A stretch of DNA of 64,000 nucleotides, from assembly GCA_038232055.1 (NCBI GenBank), contig JBBSIN010000002.1:15153-79152 (forward strand), given 5' to 3'. The stretch comes from JBBSIN01 sp038232055 (GTDB lineage: Bacteria; Actinomycetota; Actinomycetes; JADGOV01). The translations under genes were made by a program, and so were the position numbers. How positions within the stretch are numbered: the stretch's first letter is position 1; every line of letters starts with the position of its first letter. Positions 34,821-43,708 of this stretch are shown here, in pieces. A model generated the notes under the pieces. The model made no database searches. It had not been told where the DNA came from and worked only from the letters and a program-made list of their open reading frames with translations.

Positions 34821-35672
34821 ATGCCACAACCGCTCGACCTCGACCTCGAACTCGCATCGCCCGCCGCCACAACGCCGCCCGAGGGCGCCCTCACCTTCAT
34901 CGGCACCGCCACCACGCTGCTTCGCTACGCCGGTTTCACGGTGCTCACCGACCCGAACTTCCTGCATCGCGGTGGCCTGCTGCACGTCGGCGACGGCATC
35001 ATCACGCGCAGGCTGACCCAGCCGGCCCTGACCATCGAGCAGCTGCCGCCGGTCGACGTCGTGGTCCTTTCCCACCTGCACGGCGACCACTGGGACCGGG
35101 TCGCCCGGCGCGGGCTGCCCAAGTCCCTGCCCGTGCTGACGACCAGGCACGCCGCGCGCGCTCTACGGCGGCAGGGCTTCCAGCAGGCGGTGGCGATGAA
35201 CACCTGGCAAACGCAGGTCGTCCGCCGTGGCGGCGCGACGCTGAGCGTCACCTCCCTGCCCGGGCTGCACGGGCGCGGCGTGGCCCGCCTGATCACCCCG
35301 CCGGTCATGGGCAGCCTGCTCGACTTCGAGCCGGCGTCCGGACCGCGGCTGCGCGCCTACATCACCGGGGACACCCTCGTGCACGACGCGCTGCGTGAGA
35401 TTCCCGCGCGCCAACCGGAGATCGACGTCGGCATCGTGCATCTCGGCGGCACCCGGGTTCTGGGGATGCTGCTGACGATGGACGCGAAGGAGGGCATCGA
35501 GCTGCTCGACATCGTCCGTCCGCGGCGCGCCGTACCGATCCACTACGACGACTACCGCATCTTCCGCAGCCCGCTCTCCGACTTCCGGACAGCGGTGGCC
35601 GAGCGCGGACTTGCCGACCGGATCACCTTCGTCGACCGGGGGCAGACGGTGCCCCTCTTACCGGGGAACTGA
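34821..35672 (+). CDS. MBL-fold metallo-hydrolase
   Basis: The 283-aa protein has the metallo-beta-lactamase-fold motif VLSHLHGDHWDR, with further metal ligands likely in SLPGLHGRG, the ITGDT aspartate and PIHYDDY. It resembles the UlaG/RomA-like branch, which includes phosphodiester and lactone hydrolases and N-acyl phosphatidylethanolamine phospholipase D relatives. The start is ATG 34821, with an in-frame ATG six codons upstream. The gene ends at a strong hairpin. Confidence 0.87.
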   Translation: MPQPLDLDLELASPAATTPPEGALTFIGTATTLLRYAGFTVLTDPNFLHRGGLLHVGDGIITRRLTQPALTIEQLPPVDVVVLSHLHGDHWDRVARRGLPKSLPVLTTRHAARALRRQGFQQAVAMNTWQTQVVRRGGATLSVTSLPGLHGRGVARLITPPVMGSLLDFEPASGPRLRAYITGDTLVHDALREIPARQPEIDVGIVHLGGTRVLGMLLTMDAKEGIELLDIVRPRRAVPIHYDDYRIFRSPLSDFRTAVAERGLADRITFVDRGQTVPLLPGN

Positions 35673-35678
35673 ACACAG

Positions 35679-35715
35679 GCCGGTCCGCCCAGCGTCACCC
35701 GCTGGACGGACCGGC
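35679..35715 (+). terminator. Terminator hairpin after the MBL-fold gene
   Basis: A 16-bp stem with one mismatch (GCCGGTCCGCCCAGCG against its near-complement, loop TCACC) starts 7 nt after the stop. No U-tract follows. Three bases later the micro-ORF of repeat copy B begins. Confidence 0.6.
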
Positions 35716-35717
35716 TC

Positions 35718-35843
35718 ATGCCGGAATCCTTGGTCGATCTCCTTCGCGTGGCCCGTGGCGGTTAGTTGATCTCCACGTGACGCTGCCGGCAACAACAGCC
35801 AGGGCGAAGGAGACCGCAACCGGACGCACGACCGCGATGGCAG
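35718..35843 (+). repeat. Dispersed ~105-125-bp element, copy B
   Basis: Partner of 17445-17570, aligned without gaps. The ATG-TAG micro-ORF (35718-35765, MPESLVDLLRVARGG) keeps length and stop. The arms are CGATCTCCTTCGC (35735-35747) and GCGAAGGAGACCG (35804-35816), with one mismatch. The Shine-Dalgarno-like GAAGGAG is kept, and the nearest downstream ATG is about 24 nt away. The 305-nt gap 35673-35977 contains the terminator and this element. Nothing else is recognised. Confidence 0.75.
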
Positions 35844-35977
35844 TGCGGCGATTGAGCGGACTCCGCTGCGGCGACTGAGGGCAGGCAGTGCAAGATGGCC
35901 ATGGATCAGCGGCCGTGAGCGCGTGCCTGCGCTGCGGTCGGATTTCACCCGCCACCGCTAGCTGATACATCCTGAGC

Positions 35978-36418
35978 GTGGCATCAGGTGGAGGCGAGAC
36001 GGACCATCACCAGCTACGTGTCGAGGGGCCGGTTAGTGGGCTGACCGACATCGGTGCGGTGGGCCGTGACGTAACGACAGGTGTAACGAACCGACCGCTT
36101 GTGACCTTGGACTCGACTCGCGACTGCGTGCTGTGCGGCGCGTCGTTCGTTCGGGTGGGCCGGCGGGTGTACTGCTCGGACGGCTGCCGGCAGCGGGCGC
36201 ATCGAGCCCGGCACCCAGCGACGCCGATGATCCCGATGGTGCCGCCGGCGCGAAGCCGGCGGGCGGTCACGGTCTACTTCTGTGAGGGGTGTGAGACGCG
36301 GCAGCTGGCGGTGCAGCGCTGCGAGGAGTGTGGGCTGTTCGGGGTGGCGTTGGGGACCGGCGCGGCGTGTCCGTGCTGTCAGGAGCCGATCGCGGCGGCG
36401 GAGCTGGTCGAGGGTTGA
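35978..36418 (+). CDS. Zinc-ribbon protein preceding the IS110 transposase
   Basis: It is 146 aa if GTG 35978 is the start. The true start may be further in, since the first 40 residues are nondescript. Three Cys pairs are visible: CVLCGASFVRVGRRVYCSDGCRQRAH, VYFCEGCETRQLAVQRCEECG and CPCCQEPI. It lies 32 nt before the transposase on the same strand. Small zinc-ribbon ORFs beside IS110-like transposases occur in actinomycetes. It may be an accessory DNA- or RNA-binding factor, but that is inference. Confidence 0.6.
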   Translation: MASGGGETDHHQLRVEGPVSGLTDIGAVGRDVTTGVTNRPLVTLDSTRDCVLCGASFVRVGRRVYCSDGCRQRAHRARHPATPMIPMVPPARSRRAVTVYFCEGCETRQLAVQRCEECGLFGVALGTGAACPCCQEPIAAAELVEG

Positions 36419-36450
36419 CCGGACCTGTTCCCTGTCGTGTGGAGGTCCGG

Positions 36451-37872
36451 GTGGACTTCGTCGGTGGCCCCGCCCAGTCGCAGTACGTTGAGCGGATCCG
36501 GGGGCTGGACCCGGCCCGCTGCCTGGTGGCCGCGGTAGATGTGGGGAAGGCCGCGGCGCTGGCTCTTCTCGCCGATCAGCACGGGCAGCTGATCGGCGCA
36601 CCGGTTGAGGTCGAGCTGACCGAGCGTGGGGTCGGTCGGCTGGAAGCGGCGCTCGGCGCGGCCCGTTCGGCCCGCGACGCGGTGGCGCTGCGGGTCGGGG
36701 TGGAGACCGCCGGGCACTACCACCGCACCCTGGTCGCCCGGCTGGTCGCCGCCGGGCACGACCTGGTCGAGCTGAACCCGGCGCAGGTCAAGGCGGCCCG
36801 GGCGACGCTGGGTGCGCGGCGGCTGAAGTCGGATCTGCGCGACTGCGCGGCGATGATCGAGCTGCTGGTGCGCGGGGGCGGCCGGCCGCCGCAGGTCCGG
36901 AACGCCGCGATGGCCGGGCAGGCCGCGTGGGTGGCGCACCGCCGACGGAAGGTGCTTGCCCGAACCGCGCTGGGCAACCAGCTGCTGGGCACGCTGGACC
37001 TGGTGTTCCCCGGCCTGGACGGCTGCTTCGATGACCTGCTCGACGCCCGCGCCGGCCGTCTGCTGGTCGGCGAGCTCGCCGACCCGGACCGGATGCGCCG
37101 GCTCGGGGTGGAGGGACTGCGCCGGTTCTGCGCCCGCCGCGGGGTGCAGCTCCGCCGCCCGAAGGCAGGGCAGCTGATCGCCGCCGCGCAGACCGCGCTG
37201 CGGCTGCCGGCCGGCGAGCACACCGTGCGGCTGGCGATGCTCGCCGCCGACGTGGCGCTGCTCACCGCGCTCGACGCCGAGATCGCCGCCGCCGAGGTCG
37301 AGCTGGCCGCCGTCCTTGCCGACACCCCGGCCACCGTGCTGACCTCGCTGCCCGGGGTGGCGGTGGTCCGCGCCTCGGCCTACGGCGCGGCGCTCGGTGA
37401 CCCGGCCCGCTACCCCGACGCGGCCGCGGCCTACCGCGCGTCCGGGCTGGTCCCGTCGTCGTATGAGTCCGCCGGCCGGACCCGCGGCCGGCAGCCGATC
37501 AGCCGGGAAGGGTCGGTGGAGCTGCGCCGCGCGATCCTCGAGCTCGGCCGAGGGCTGGGCCGCAGCGAACCCGACTTCGCCCGCTACCGGCGCGAGCTCG
37601 CCGCCCGCGGGAAACCGCCCGGTGTCGTGGCGGTCGCGGTCGCGCACCGCGCGCACCGACTCGCGTTCGCGCTGATTCGCGCCGGGGAGACCTATCAGGC
37701 TGACCGCTGGGCGGCGTCAGTGGCCAGCAAGGGCGAACGGAAGGAGCGGAAGGCGGGCGGGCCCGTCAGCAGTGCAGGCCGGCAAGCGGCATCCCGGGAC
37801 GACGTGACCCGCCCACCCGAACCCACGGTGCCCGCCCCGACCCGGCCTGACAACCACCCGGTGCCGGTCTAG
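36451..37872 (+). CDS. IS110-family transposase (DEDD)
   Basis: The 473-aa protein has an N-terminal RuvC-like DEDD domain: VAAVDVGKA (Asp), VGVETAGHYHRTL (Glu), LKSDLRDCAAM (two Asp). A helical middle precedes the C-terminal Transposase_20 domain: LTSLPGVAVVRASAYGAALGD, YRASGLVPSSYESAGRTRGRQPISREGS, ELRRAILELG. The start is GTG 36451 with GGAGG 5 nt upstream. The last 60 residues are a basic, Pro-rich tail beyond the usual family length. No internal stop, so it may be active. Confidence 0.9.
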   Translation: MDFVGGPAQSQYVERIRGLDPARCLVAAVDVGKAAALALLADQHGQLIGAPVEVELTERGVGRLEAALGAARSARDAVALRVGVETAGHYHRTLVARLVAAGHDLVELNPAQVKAARATLGARRLKSDLRDCAAMIELLVRGGGRPPQVRNAAMAGQAAWVAHRRRKVLARTALGNQLLGTLDLVFPGLDGCFDDLLDARAGRLLVGELADPDRMRRLGVEGLRRFCARRGVQLRRPKAGQLIAAAQTALRLPAGEHTVRLAMLAADVALLTALDAEIAAAEVELAAVLADTPATVLTSLPGVAVVRASAYGAALGDPARYPDAAAAYRASGLVPSSYESAGRTRGRQPISREGSVELRRAILELGRGLGRSEPDFARYRRELAARGKPPGVVAVAVAHRAHRLAFALIRAGETYQADRWAASVASKGERKERKAGGPVSSAGRQAASRDDVTRPPEPTVPAPTRPDNHPVPV

Positions 37873-38100
37873 ACGTCGCCCGGCGGCGGGGGCCCGGACC
37901 GACGTCGAATCTAGCTATGCGGCCGCGCCGCTGATCATGGTGGCTCGGACTGCGACTCCTAGCAGGACGCCGGACCCCTTCCCCTCGAGCGAGTGCGAAC
38001 GCGGTTGCCTGAGCCGCCCGCGGGTGAGTTCGCGTATGTCAGCGTGCACCGCAGGGAAGCCGCCCAGCCGGGTCCACCCGTCACCACCAACAAGAAATTG

Positions 38101-38136
38101 GCGCGCGACTCACGAGTCACGCGCCGGTCCGGCGCG
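38101..38136 (-). terminator. Overlapping hairpins after the DUF839 gene
   Basis: CGCGCC - GGTCC - GGCGCG (38120-38136) overlaps a longer imperfect dyad around 38101-38124 (GACTC/GAGTC core). It sits about 33 nt beyond the minus-strand stop. The remaining 37873-38100 stretch, between the IS element and here, shows no gene. Confidence 0.4.
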
Positions 38137-38168
38137 CCTCCGACCCGCTTGACAAGACCCCACGGTTG

Positions 38169-39587
38169 CTAGGTGCCCGGCACGTACATCGCCAACAGCT
38201 GCCCGTCCTCCCCCAGCGCGGCATTCGGCCGCAGGGACAGGCCCGGCTGCCTGCGCTCAGTGTCGTGGGCCTGTACGTCGAGCAGCCACCAGCCGGACCC
38301 CCAGATGCCGGCCGCGTTGACCACACCGGAGCTCTCCCACGACCCTGGTGACAGCGTGCTCGGCGTCGCGACCCGAGCGACCGGGCGAACCACCCGGGTA
38401 CGGAGGTCGTAGGCGAGGACGCGGCCGTACCCGCCACGGACGTCGGGACCTCGGTTCTCGGAGTTGCGGTCCTCCTGGATGAGCATGGCCCGGCGCGAGA
38501 CGTCGAGGTTGTCCGGGTTCACGATGTTGTCCCCGGCATCGCCGTCGAGGACGACCGTGAGATCGGCACGGGCCGGGTGAGTCGGATCGACCCGCAGCCG
38601 GTAGATGCGCCCGTGGTGCGACTCCGCGCCGTCGGAGCCGGTGTCAGCGAAGTAGACGACGCCTGCCCGGTCGACGCTCTGCGCGACGTCCTCCACCCGG
38701 ACGAAGTCGAACGCGCCCTTGGCCTGCGCGGCCGCCTCCAAGCTGTCCGCATCGCGGTTCTCTGCCTGGCTGACCGCGACGAAGTGGCCGCGCAGCGTCT
38801 GGCCCTTCGCGATGTCGTTGGTGGACGGGTTCCCGTCGGCGACCCGCCGGTTTGCCTTCCAGACCCACAGCTGTCCCCGGCCGAGCACCGCGGCGTTGAA
38901 GGTCGCGGCCGTGTAGGCGTAGAGCTGCGAGTGCCCCGCGTCGCCGTCCTCGCCGGAGACGACCACAGTCGTCTTGAGGCCGCGCAGCGGTACGACGTTC
39001 TCGTGGGCGAAGCGGCCGAAGTGCGGTGTAGGCAGCCGTCGGCCGGTCTTCGCGTTGATCGCGATCGAGGTGCCGCCGTGGCCGCCGGCAGGACCGGCAC
39101 CCTGGTCCGTCGACTCCTCCCCCGTGGTGAACCAGGGCACGCCGGCGTAGCGACCCAGCGTGGCGGAGCAGAACCGTAGGAAGCCCTCCCGGCCGGAGAC
39201 GACGTACTGGGCCGCATGCACGCGACGCGACCGGTCCAGCGTGAGGTGGCTGACCCGGGTGCCGACGCCCGCTGGCGCGGCGCCGTCGAGCTCGTGGTTC
39301 ATGAACAGCTCGATGCGGTCGGGTGCCGATCGGTAGAAGCCGAGCCCGTCCGGCGTACCGGACATCTGATATCCGCCGAGTCGGCCGCCGACGATGTCGC
39401 CGGTCGAGAGGATCGGGTCGAACCGCACGCCGGCGCGCAGCGGAGCCAGAAGGGGCGGGCGGTGGGTCTTGACACCGGCGGACGTCGCGGGGGATGCCGC
39501 GGGAGCCGCGCCGGGCAGGGCGACGAGGGTCGCGAGGACGCCGGCGGGCAGCGCGCCGGTCGCGATGCGGACGGAGGTGATGCGCAT
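38169..39587 (-). CDS. Secreted DUF839 (PhoX-like) protein
   Basis: The 472-aa protein starts at an ATG 5 nt after GGAGG. The signal peptide ends near GAAPAASPA. The body is a beta-propeller-like DUF839 protein with MNHEL, GEESTDQGAG, HFGRFAHENVVPL, VVSGEDGDAG, YFADTGSDG and NPDNLDVSRRAMLIQEDRN. DUF839 includes PhoX alkaline phosphatases, but this one is shorter than classical PhoX and the Ca/Fe ligands cannot be mapped by eye. It is therefore left as PhoX-like. Confidence 0.8.
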   Translation of the reverse strand: MRITSVRIATGALPAGVLATLVALPGAAPAASPATSAGVKTHRPPLLAPLRAGVRFDPILSTGDIVGGRLGGYQMSGTPDGLGFYRSAPDRIELFMNHELDGAAPAGVGTRVSHLTLDRSRRVHAAQYVVSGREGFLRFCSATLGRYAGVPWFTTGEESTDQGAGPAGGHGGTSIAINAKTGRRLPTPHFGRFAHENVVPLRGLKTTVVVSGEDGDAGHSQLYAYTAATFNAAVLGRGQLWVWKANRRVADGNPSTNDIAKGQTLRGHFVAVSQAENRDADSLEAAAQAKGAFDFVRVEDVAQSVDRAGVVYFADTGSDGAESHHGRIYRLRVDPTHPARADLTVVLDGDAGDNIVNPDNLDVSRRAMLIQEDRNSENRGPDVRGGYGRVLAYDLRTRVVRPVARVATPSTLSPGSWESSGVVNAAGIWGSGWWLLDVQAHDTERRQPGLSLRPNAALGEDGQLLAMYVPGT

Positions 39588-39727
39588 TGTTCCTCCAGTG
39601 CTTCGAGGTTCGGACCCGCGCATTGTTCGCAGACGGCCGCCAACGGGTGCCGTCCGGACGGTGAACTCCGCCGCGTCCGACGGTGAACACTGCGAACGGC
39701 CGGTGCTGCCGGGAAACCGCCCGCTGC

Positions 39728-42088
39728 TCAGGAAAGCGCGAGGGCGGCCAACGCCGCGTTGACGATCGCACCGGGCAGCAGGTCGTGCTCGCGGTAGAGG
39801 TCGGGCACGGTGCCGGTCTGCCCGAACGCGTCCACCCCGAGCGGCACCGCCGGCGCGCCGATCGCGGAGCCCAGCCACGCCATCGCGTGCGACGCGGCAT
39901 CGTGGACGGTGACCACCGGCGCCCGTACCGGGAAGAGCTCGCGCAGAATCGGCGGGGCGGCCGGCGTACGCGCCGCGCGAAGGTCGTCGCGCAGCGCCCG
40001 CCGCCAGCTCGAGTAGAGCCGGTCGAGGCTCGTCACGTCGACGAGGTTCGCCGCCACTCCCTCGTCCCGAAGCTCCGCAGCGGCCGCGATCGCCTCGGGC
40101 AGAACCGCACCCGACGCCGCGACGTGTACGACGGGGCCGCCGGGCTCTGCGTCAGCCAGCACGCGGTAGCCGCCGGCGAGGACGAGCTCGCGCAGTCGCT
40201 CGACGCCGTACCGCTCCAGCGCCGCCTCGAACGGCGCCTGGTCCAGCGGCCGCGTGGTGAGCCGCAGGTACGTCGCGGCGTCATCGCCGCCGGCGGCGAT
40301 GCGGCGGAGCGCGTCGCAGAGTTGCCAGTCGAGCGCTCTCGCGTACGCCGGTTCGCACAGCGTCACGCCGGGCAGCTCCAGGCCGATCGACGCGGTGATC
40401 GTGGACTGGTGCGCGCCGCCCTCCGGGGCCAGCGTCACGCCGGACGGGGTGCCGGCGATGACGAAGTGGGCACCCGAATAGGTCCCGTAGATGAACGCGT
40501 CGAGCCCGCGGCAGACGAAGGGGTCGTAGACCGTGCCCACCGGAAGCAGCGGCTGGTCGGAGAGGTCCCAGGCAAGGCCGAGCTGGCCGAGCAGCAGGAA
40601 GAGGTTCATCTCAGAGATGCCGAGCTCGAGGTGCTGGCCCTTGGGGTGCTGGCGCCAGCGCAGGACCGAGTCGGCCTCGCCCCAGTCGCGCATCTCCTCG
40701 GGCGTGAAGACGCCGGTCTTGTTGATCCAGCCAGCCAGGTTCGTCGAGACGGCGACGTCCGGCGCGGTCGTCACCAGGTACGGCGCCACCTGGTCGTTGC
40801 GACCGAGCTCGACGAGGATCCGGCCGAAGCTTTCCTGGGTCGACACCGGCTTGCGGGACGGGCGCTGCAGCGTCTCGGTCGGCACCGCTATCGAGATCCG
40901 CTCGTCCGGGACCGGCCGCCGCAGGAGGCTGCCGCGCTCGGCGCAGAGCCGACCGGGAGCGCTGTCCGGCGGGAAGCGGTCCCACTCGTCGTCCCGGGTC
41001 AGGCCGACCGACGACCGCAGGTCATCGACCTGTCTGGCCGGAAGCAGCTGGGAATGGTTGAGCGGGTTGCCGGCCATCGGCAGGCCCCAGCCCTTGACCG
41101 TGTAGGCGAAGACGACGGTCGGCCGGTCGGTGACATCGTCGGCCTGCCGGTAGGCGTGCAGCATGGCCTCGAGGTCGTGCCCGCCCAAGTCTTGCAGCAG
41201 CGGCGCCAGCTCGTCGTCGGGCACCGCCTCGAGCGCCCGCTCGACCTCCTTCTCAACGCCGTCCGGAGCTCCGTCGAGAAAGCGCTTGCGCAGCTCCTCG
41301 CCGGCGTACGCGAACAGCGACTGGTAGTGCTCGTTGGGCATATCGTCGATCCACTGCCGGAGCGCAGCGCCGTGCGGCCGGCCGAACTGCTCGACAAGCC
41401 GCCGGCCGTACTTCACCTCGACGACGTGCCACCCGGCCGCCGCGAAGTGCGCCTGTAGGGCCGCGATGCGCAACCCCGGTACGACGCGGTCGAGGCTCTG
41501 CCGGTTGAGGTCGACGATCCACATGACGTTGCCCAGACCGCGCGTCACCGGGTCGGCGATCGCCTCCCAGACGTTGCCCTCGTCCAGCTCCGCGTCGCCG
41601 AGCAGCGCGACGAAACGCGAGCGCGGCCGCTCGCCGAAGTGCGCGTCGACGTAGCGCCGCGTCACCGCTGCGAAGAGCGGCGCGGCGGCGCCGAGGCCGA
41701 CCGATCCGGTGCTGAAGTCGACCGGATCCGGGTCCTTCGTGCGGCTGGGATAGGACTGCAGTCCGCCGAACGCGCGCAGCGTCGGCAGGTAGCGCCGGTC
41801 GAGGTCGCCGAGCAGGTACTGCACGGCATGGAAGACCGGGCTGGCGTGCGGCTTGACCGACACCCGGTCGGCGGCGTCGAGATGCGCGAAGTAGAGCGCG
41901 GTCATCGCGGTCACCAGCGAGGCCGACGACGCCTGGTGGCCGCCGACCTTGACCCCGTCGCCGGTGTCGCGTTCGGTGTTGGCCGCGTCGACGATGCGGG
42001 TGGCGAGCCATAGGACGCGGCGCTCGACCTCGGCGAGTATGGCGAGGTCGAGCATGGGTAGCGGCCCGTCGCTCCGGTCGTCGAGCAC
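39728..42088 (-). CDS. AceE-like pyruvate dehydrogenase E1 / transketolase-type ThDP enzyme
   Basis: The 786-aa protein has an N-terminal ThDP-binding domain with GGHQASSASLVTAMTALYF, and GDAELDEGNVWEAI...NVMWIVDLNRQSLD as the ThDP motif. A middle domain (GISEMNLFLLLGQLGLAW) and a TK C-terminal domain follow. It is organised like homodimeric E1 (AceE) but about 100 residues shorter than the 880-910 aa AceE of enteric and mycobacterial type. The substrate could be another 2-oxo acid. The start is 9 nt downstream of the histidine-kinase stop, so likely cotranscribed. Confidence 0.82.
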   Translation of the reverse strand: MLDDRSDGPLPMLDLAILAEVERRVLWLATRIVDAANTERDTGDGVKVGGHQASSASLVTAMTALYFAHLDAADRVSVKPHASPVFHAVQYLLGDLDRRYLPTLRAFGGLQSYPSRTKDPDPVDFSTGSVGLGAAAPLFAAVTRRYVDAHFGERPRSRFVALLGDAELDEGNVWEAIADPVTRGLGNVMWIVDLNRQSLDRVVPGLRIAALQAHFAAAGWHVVEVKYGRRLVEQFGRPHGAALRQWIDDMPNEHYQSLFAYAGEELRKRFLDGAPDGVEKEVERALEAVPDDELAPLLQDLGGHDLEAMLHAYRQADDVTDRPTVVFAYTVKGWGLPMAGNPLNHSQLLPARQVDDLRSSVGLTRDDEWDRFPPDSAPGRLCAERGSLLRRPVPDERISIAVPTETLQRPSRKPVSTQESFGRILVELGRNDQVAPYLVTTAPDVAVSTNLAGWINKTGVFTPEEMRDWGEADSVLRWRQHPKGQHLELGISEMNLFLLLGQLGLAWDLSDQPLLPVGTVYDPFVCRGLDAFIYGTYSGAHFVIAGTPSGVTLAPEGGAHQSTITASIGLELPGVTLCEPAYARALDWQLCDALRRIAAGGDDAATYLRLTTRPLDQAPFEAALERYGVERLRELVLAGGYRVLADAEPGGPVVHVAASGAVLPEAIAAAAELRDEGVAANLVDVTSLDRLYSSWRRALRDDLRAARTPAAPPILRELFPVRAPVVTVHDAASHAMAWLGSAIGAPAVPLGVDAFGQTGTVPDLYREHDLLPGAIVNAALAALALS

Positions 42089-42097
42089 GGCCCGACG

Positions 42098-43636
42098 TTA
42101 CCCCTCGGGATGCGCCGGGCGGTCCGCAGCGGGGAGCGCGACGGTGAACACGGCGCCGCCGCCGGGCCGGTTGGCGGCGCGGACCGTTCCGCCCTGCCCC
42201 TCGACCAGCTGGCGGACGATGTGCAGCCCGAGCCCCACCCCGCCGTACTCCCGTCGGTCCTCGCTGGCACCCTGCACGAACGGGGCGAAGAGGTGGGCCG
42301 CGCTGCCTGCGGCGAGCCCGACCCCCTCGTCGGCCACCTCCACGCAGACGCTGCCGACCTCGGCCCGCACGCTGACCACGATGCTGCCGCCCGCCGGGCT
42401 GTACTTGACGGCGTTCTCGAGCAGCTGGCCGAGGATCGGTTCGATGGTCGCCGATTCACCGAGCGCCGCCGGCACGCCGCGGTCCACCACCACGTCGATC
42501 CGGTGCCGTGCCGACATCGTCGCGAAGTCGCCGACGATGCGTCGGGCCGCGGCGGCCAGGTCGAACGGCCGCGCCGTCACTGTGTGCCGGCCGACGCCGG
42601 CCCGCGCGGCGAGCAAGAGGTGGTTGACCAGCACCACGAGCGCGTCCGTACGCTCCGACGCCGTGTCGATCGCTTCGAGCCGCTGCTCCTCGGTCAGCAC
42701 GTCCCATCGCCGCTGCAGCGTGGCCAGGTAACCCTTGACGACGGTGAGCGGTGTCCGGAGCTCATGGCTCGACGTCGCCAGGAAGAGGTCCTGGGCCTCC
42801 TTCAGCGCCTTTTGCCGGCTGATGTCGTGCAGCGCGACCACGCTCTCGCTCGTGCCGGGCAGCGTGGCCGAGATGCTCTCGAGCCAGCGACGGTCGCCCA
42901 GCTCATGCTCGACCGGCAGGCCGGAGTTTGCGACCGGCACGGGGACCGGTCTCCCGACAAGGGCGTCGGCCGGCATCCGGAGCAGCTTGGTCGCCGCGCC
43001 GTTGCAGCTGAGCACCCGGCCCGTGTCATCGACGACGAGCCGGCCATCGGCCACCGCATCGATGATTGCCTGCTCGCGATTGCGCTGCTGCTCCAGCAGC
43101 GCAACCCGCTGCTGGAGCTGTCGCTGGGTCTCGAGCTGGCGGCGGACCGACCGCGAGAGCGCCTCGCCCACCAGCACGCAGACCGGAATCGCCACCGTCA
43201 CCGACGCGACCCCGTGCGGCGCCGGCACCGGAGCGGTCAGCAGCGGCCAGACGTACGCCGCCACGGCGACCGGCGCCAGGACCATCGAGGTGAACGGCGG
43301 CTGGGAGAGCCCGACCCAGACAAAGACCACGACGAAATAGACGGCGTAGCTGAAGCTGCTGACCCCGCCGTACCGGTCCGCCGTACCGATGAGCGCGAAC
43401 GCGAAGAGCACTAGCAGGAGCGGGGCGCGCGCCGACCACCGATACCACGGCAGGAACCAGGCGACCAGCCCGACGGCGACGGCGAGGAACGAGGCGGCGT
43501 TGAGCAGCGCGACGTCGAGGTGACCGCTGTCCGGCAGGTAGTTGTTGACGAACGTGACGATCCCCGCCACGACAAGCAGCTCGGCGCCGAGGCGCGCTCC
43601 GCCGTCGCGGCGAGGCGTCGCCGGTTCCCTCCTCAT
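42098..43636 (-). CDS. PAS-domain sensor histidine kinase with multi-pass membrane N-terminus
   Basis: The 512-aa protein has five or six helices in residues 15-165, then a coiled-coil of Gln/Arg/Leu (about 165-190). A PAS domain (AIIDAVADGRLVVDDTGRVLSCNGAA) precedes HisKA with TSSHELRTPLTVVKGYLATLQRR, and a HATPase with LENAVKYSPAGGSI, VADEGVGL and YGGVGLGLHIV. No response regulator is adjacent, so it is an orphan here. It is divergent from recQ. Confidence 0.92.
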   Translation of the reverse strand: MRREPATPRRDGGARLGAELLVVAGIVTFVNNYLPDSGHLDVALLNAASFLAVAVGLVAWFLPWYRWSARAPLLLVLFAFALIGTADRYGGVSSFSYAVYFVVVFVWVGLSQPPFTSMVLAPVAVAAYVWPLLTAPVPAPHGVASVTVAIPVCVLVGEALSRSVRRQLETQRQLQQRVALLEQQRNREQAIIDAVADGRLVVDDTGRVLSCNGAATKLLRMPADALVGRPVPVPVANSGLPVEHELGDRRWLESISATLPGTSESVVALHDISRQKALKEAQDLFLATSSHELRTPLTVVKGYLATLQRRWDVLTEEQRLEAIDTASERTDALVVLVNHLLLAARAGVGRHTVTARPFDLAAAARRIVGDFATMSARHRIDVVVDRGVPAALGESATIEPILGQLLENAVKYSPAGGSIVVSVRAEVGSVCVEVADEGVGLAAGSAAHLFAPFVQGASEDRREYGGVGLGLHIVRQLVEGQGGTVRAANRPGGGAVFTVALPAADRPAHPEG

Positions 43637-43708
43637 GGCCCGAGTATCGACCGAACCGGGTAGGAACCTGACCGGTTCCTACAGCTGCTCGTCGGCCGGA
43701 AAGGCACG

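Larger units (their letters stand above)
35978..37872 (+). mobile_element. IS110-type insertion element (boundaries approximate)
   Basis: It comprises a zinc-ribbon ORF plus a DEDD transposase. IS110 elements lack long terminal inverted repeats, and I could not define exact ends or a target duplication. It separates the MBL-fold gene from the DUF839 gene. Repeat copy B lies immediately upstream. Confidence 0.7.

Noticed and set aside
39683..41458. Long plus-strand frame opposite the AceE-like gene
   Set aside because: Arg/Gly-rich shadow of a clearly conserved gene on the other strand. High GC keeps such frames open.
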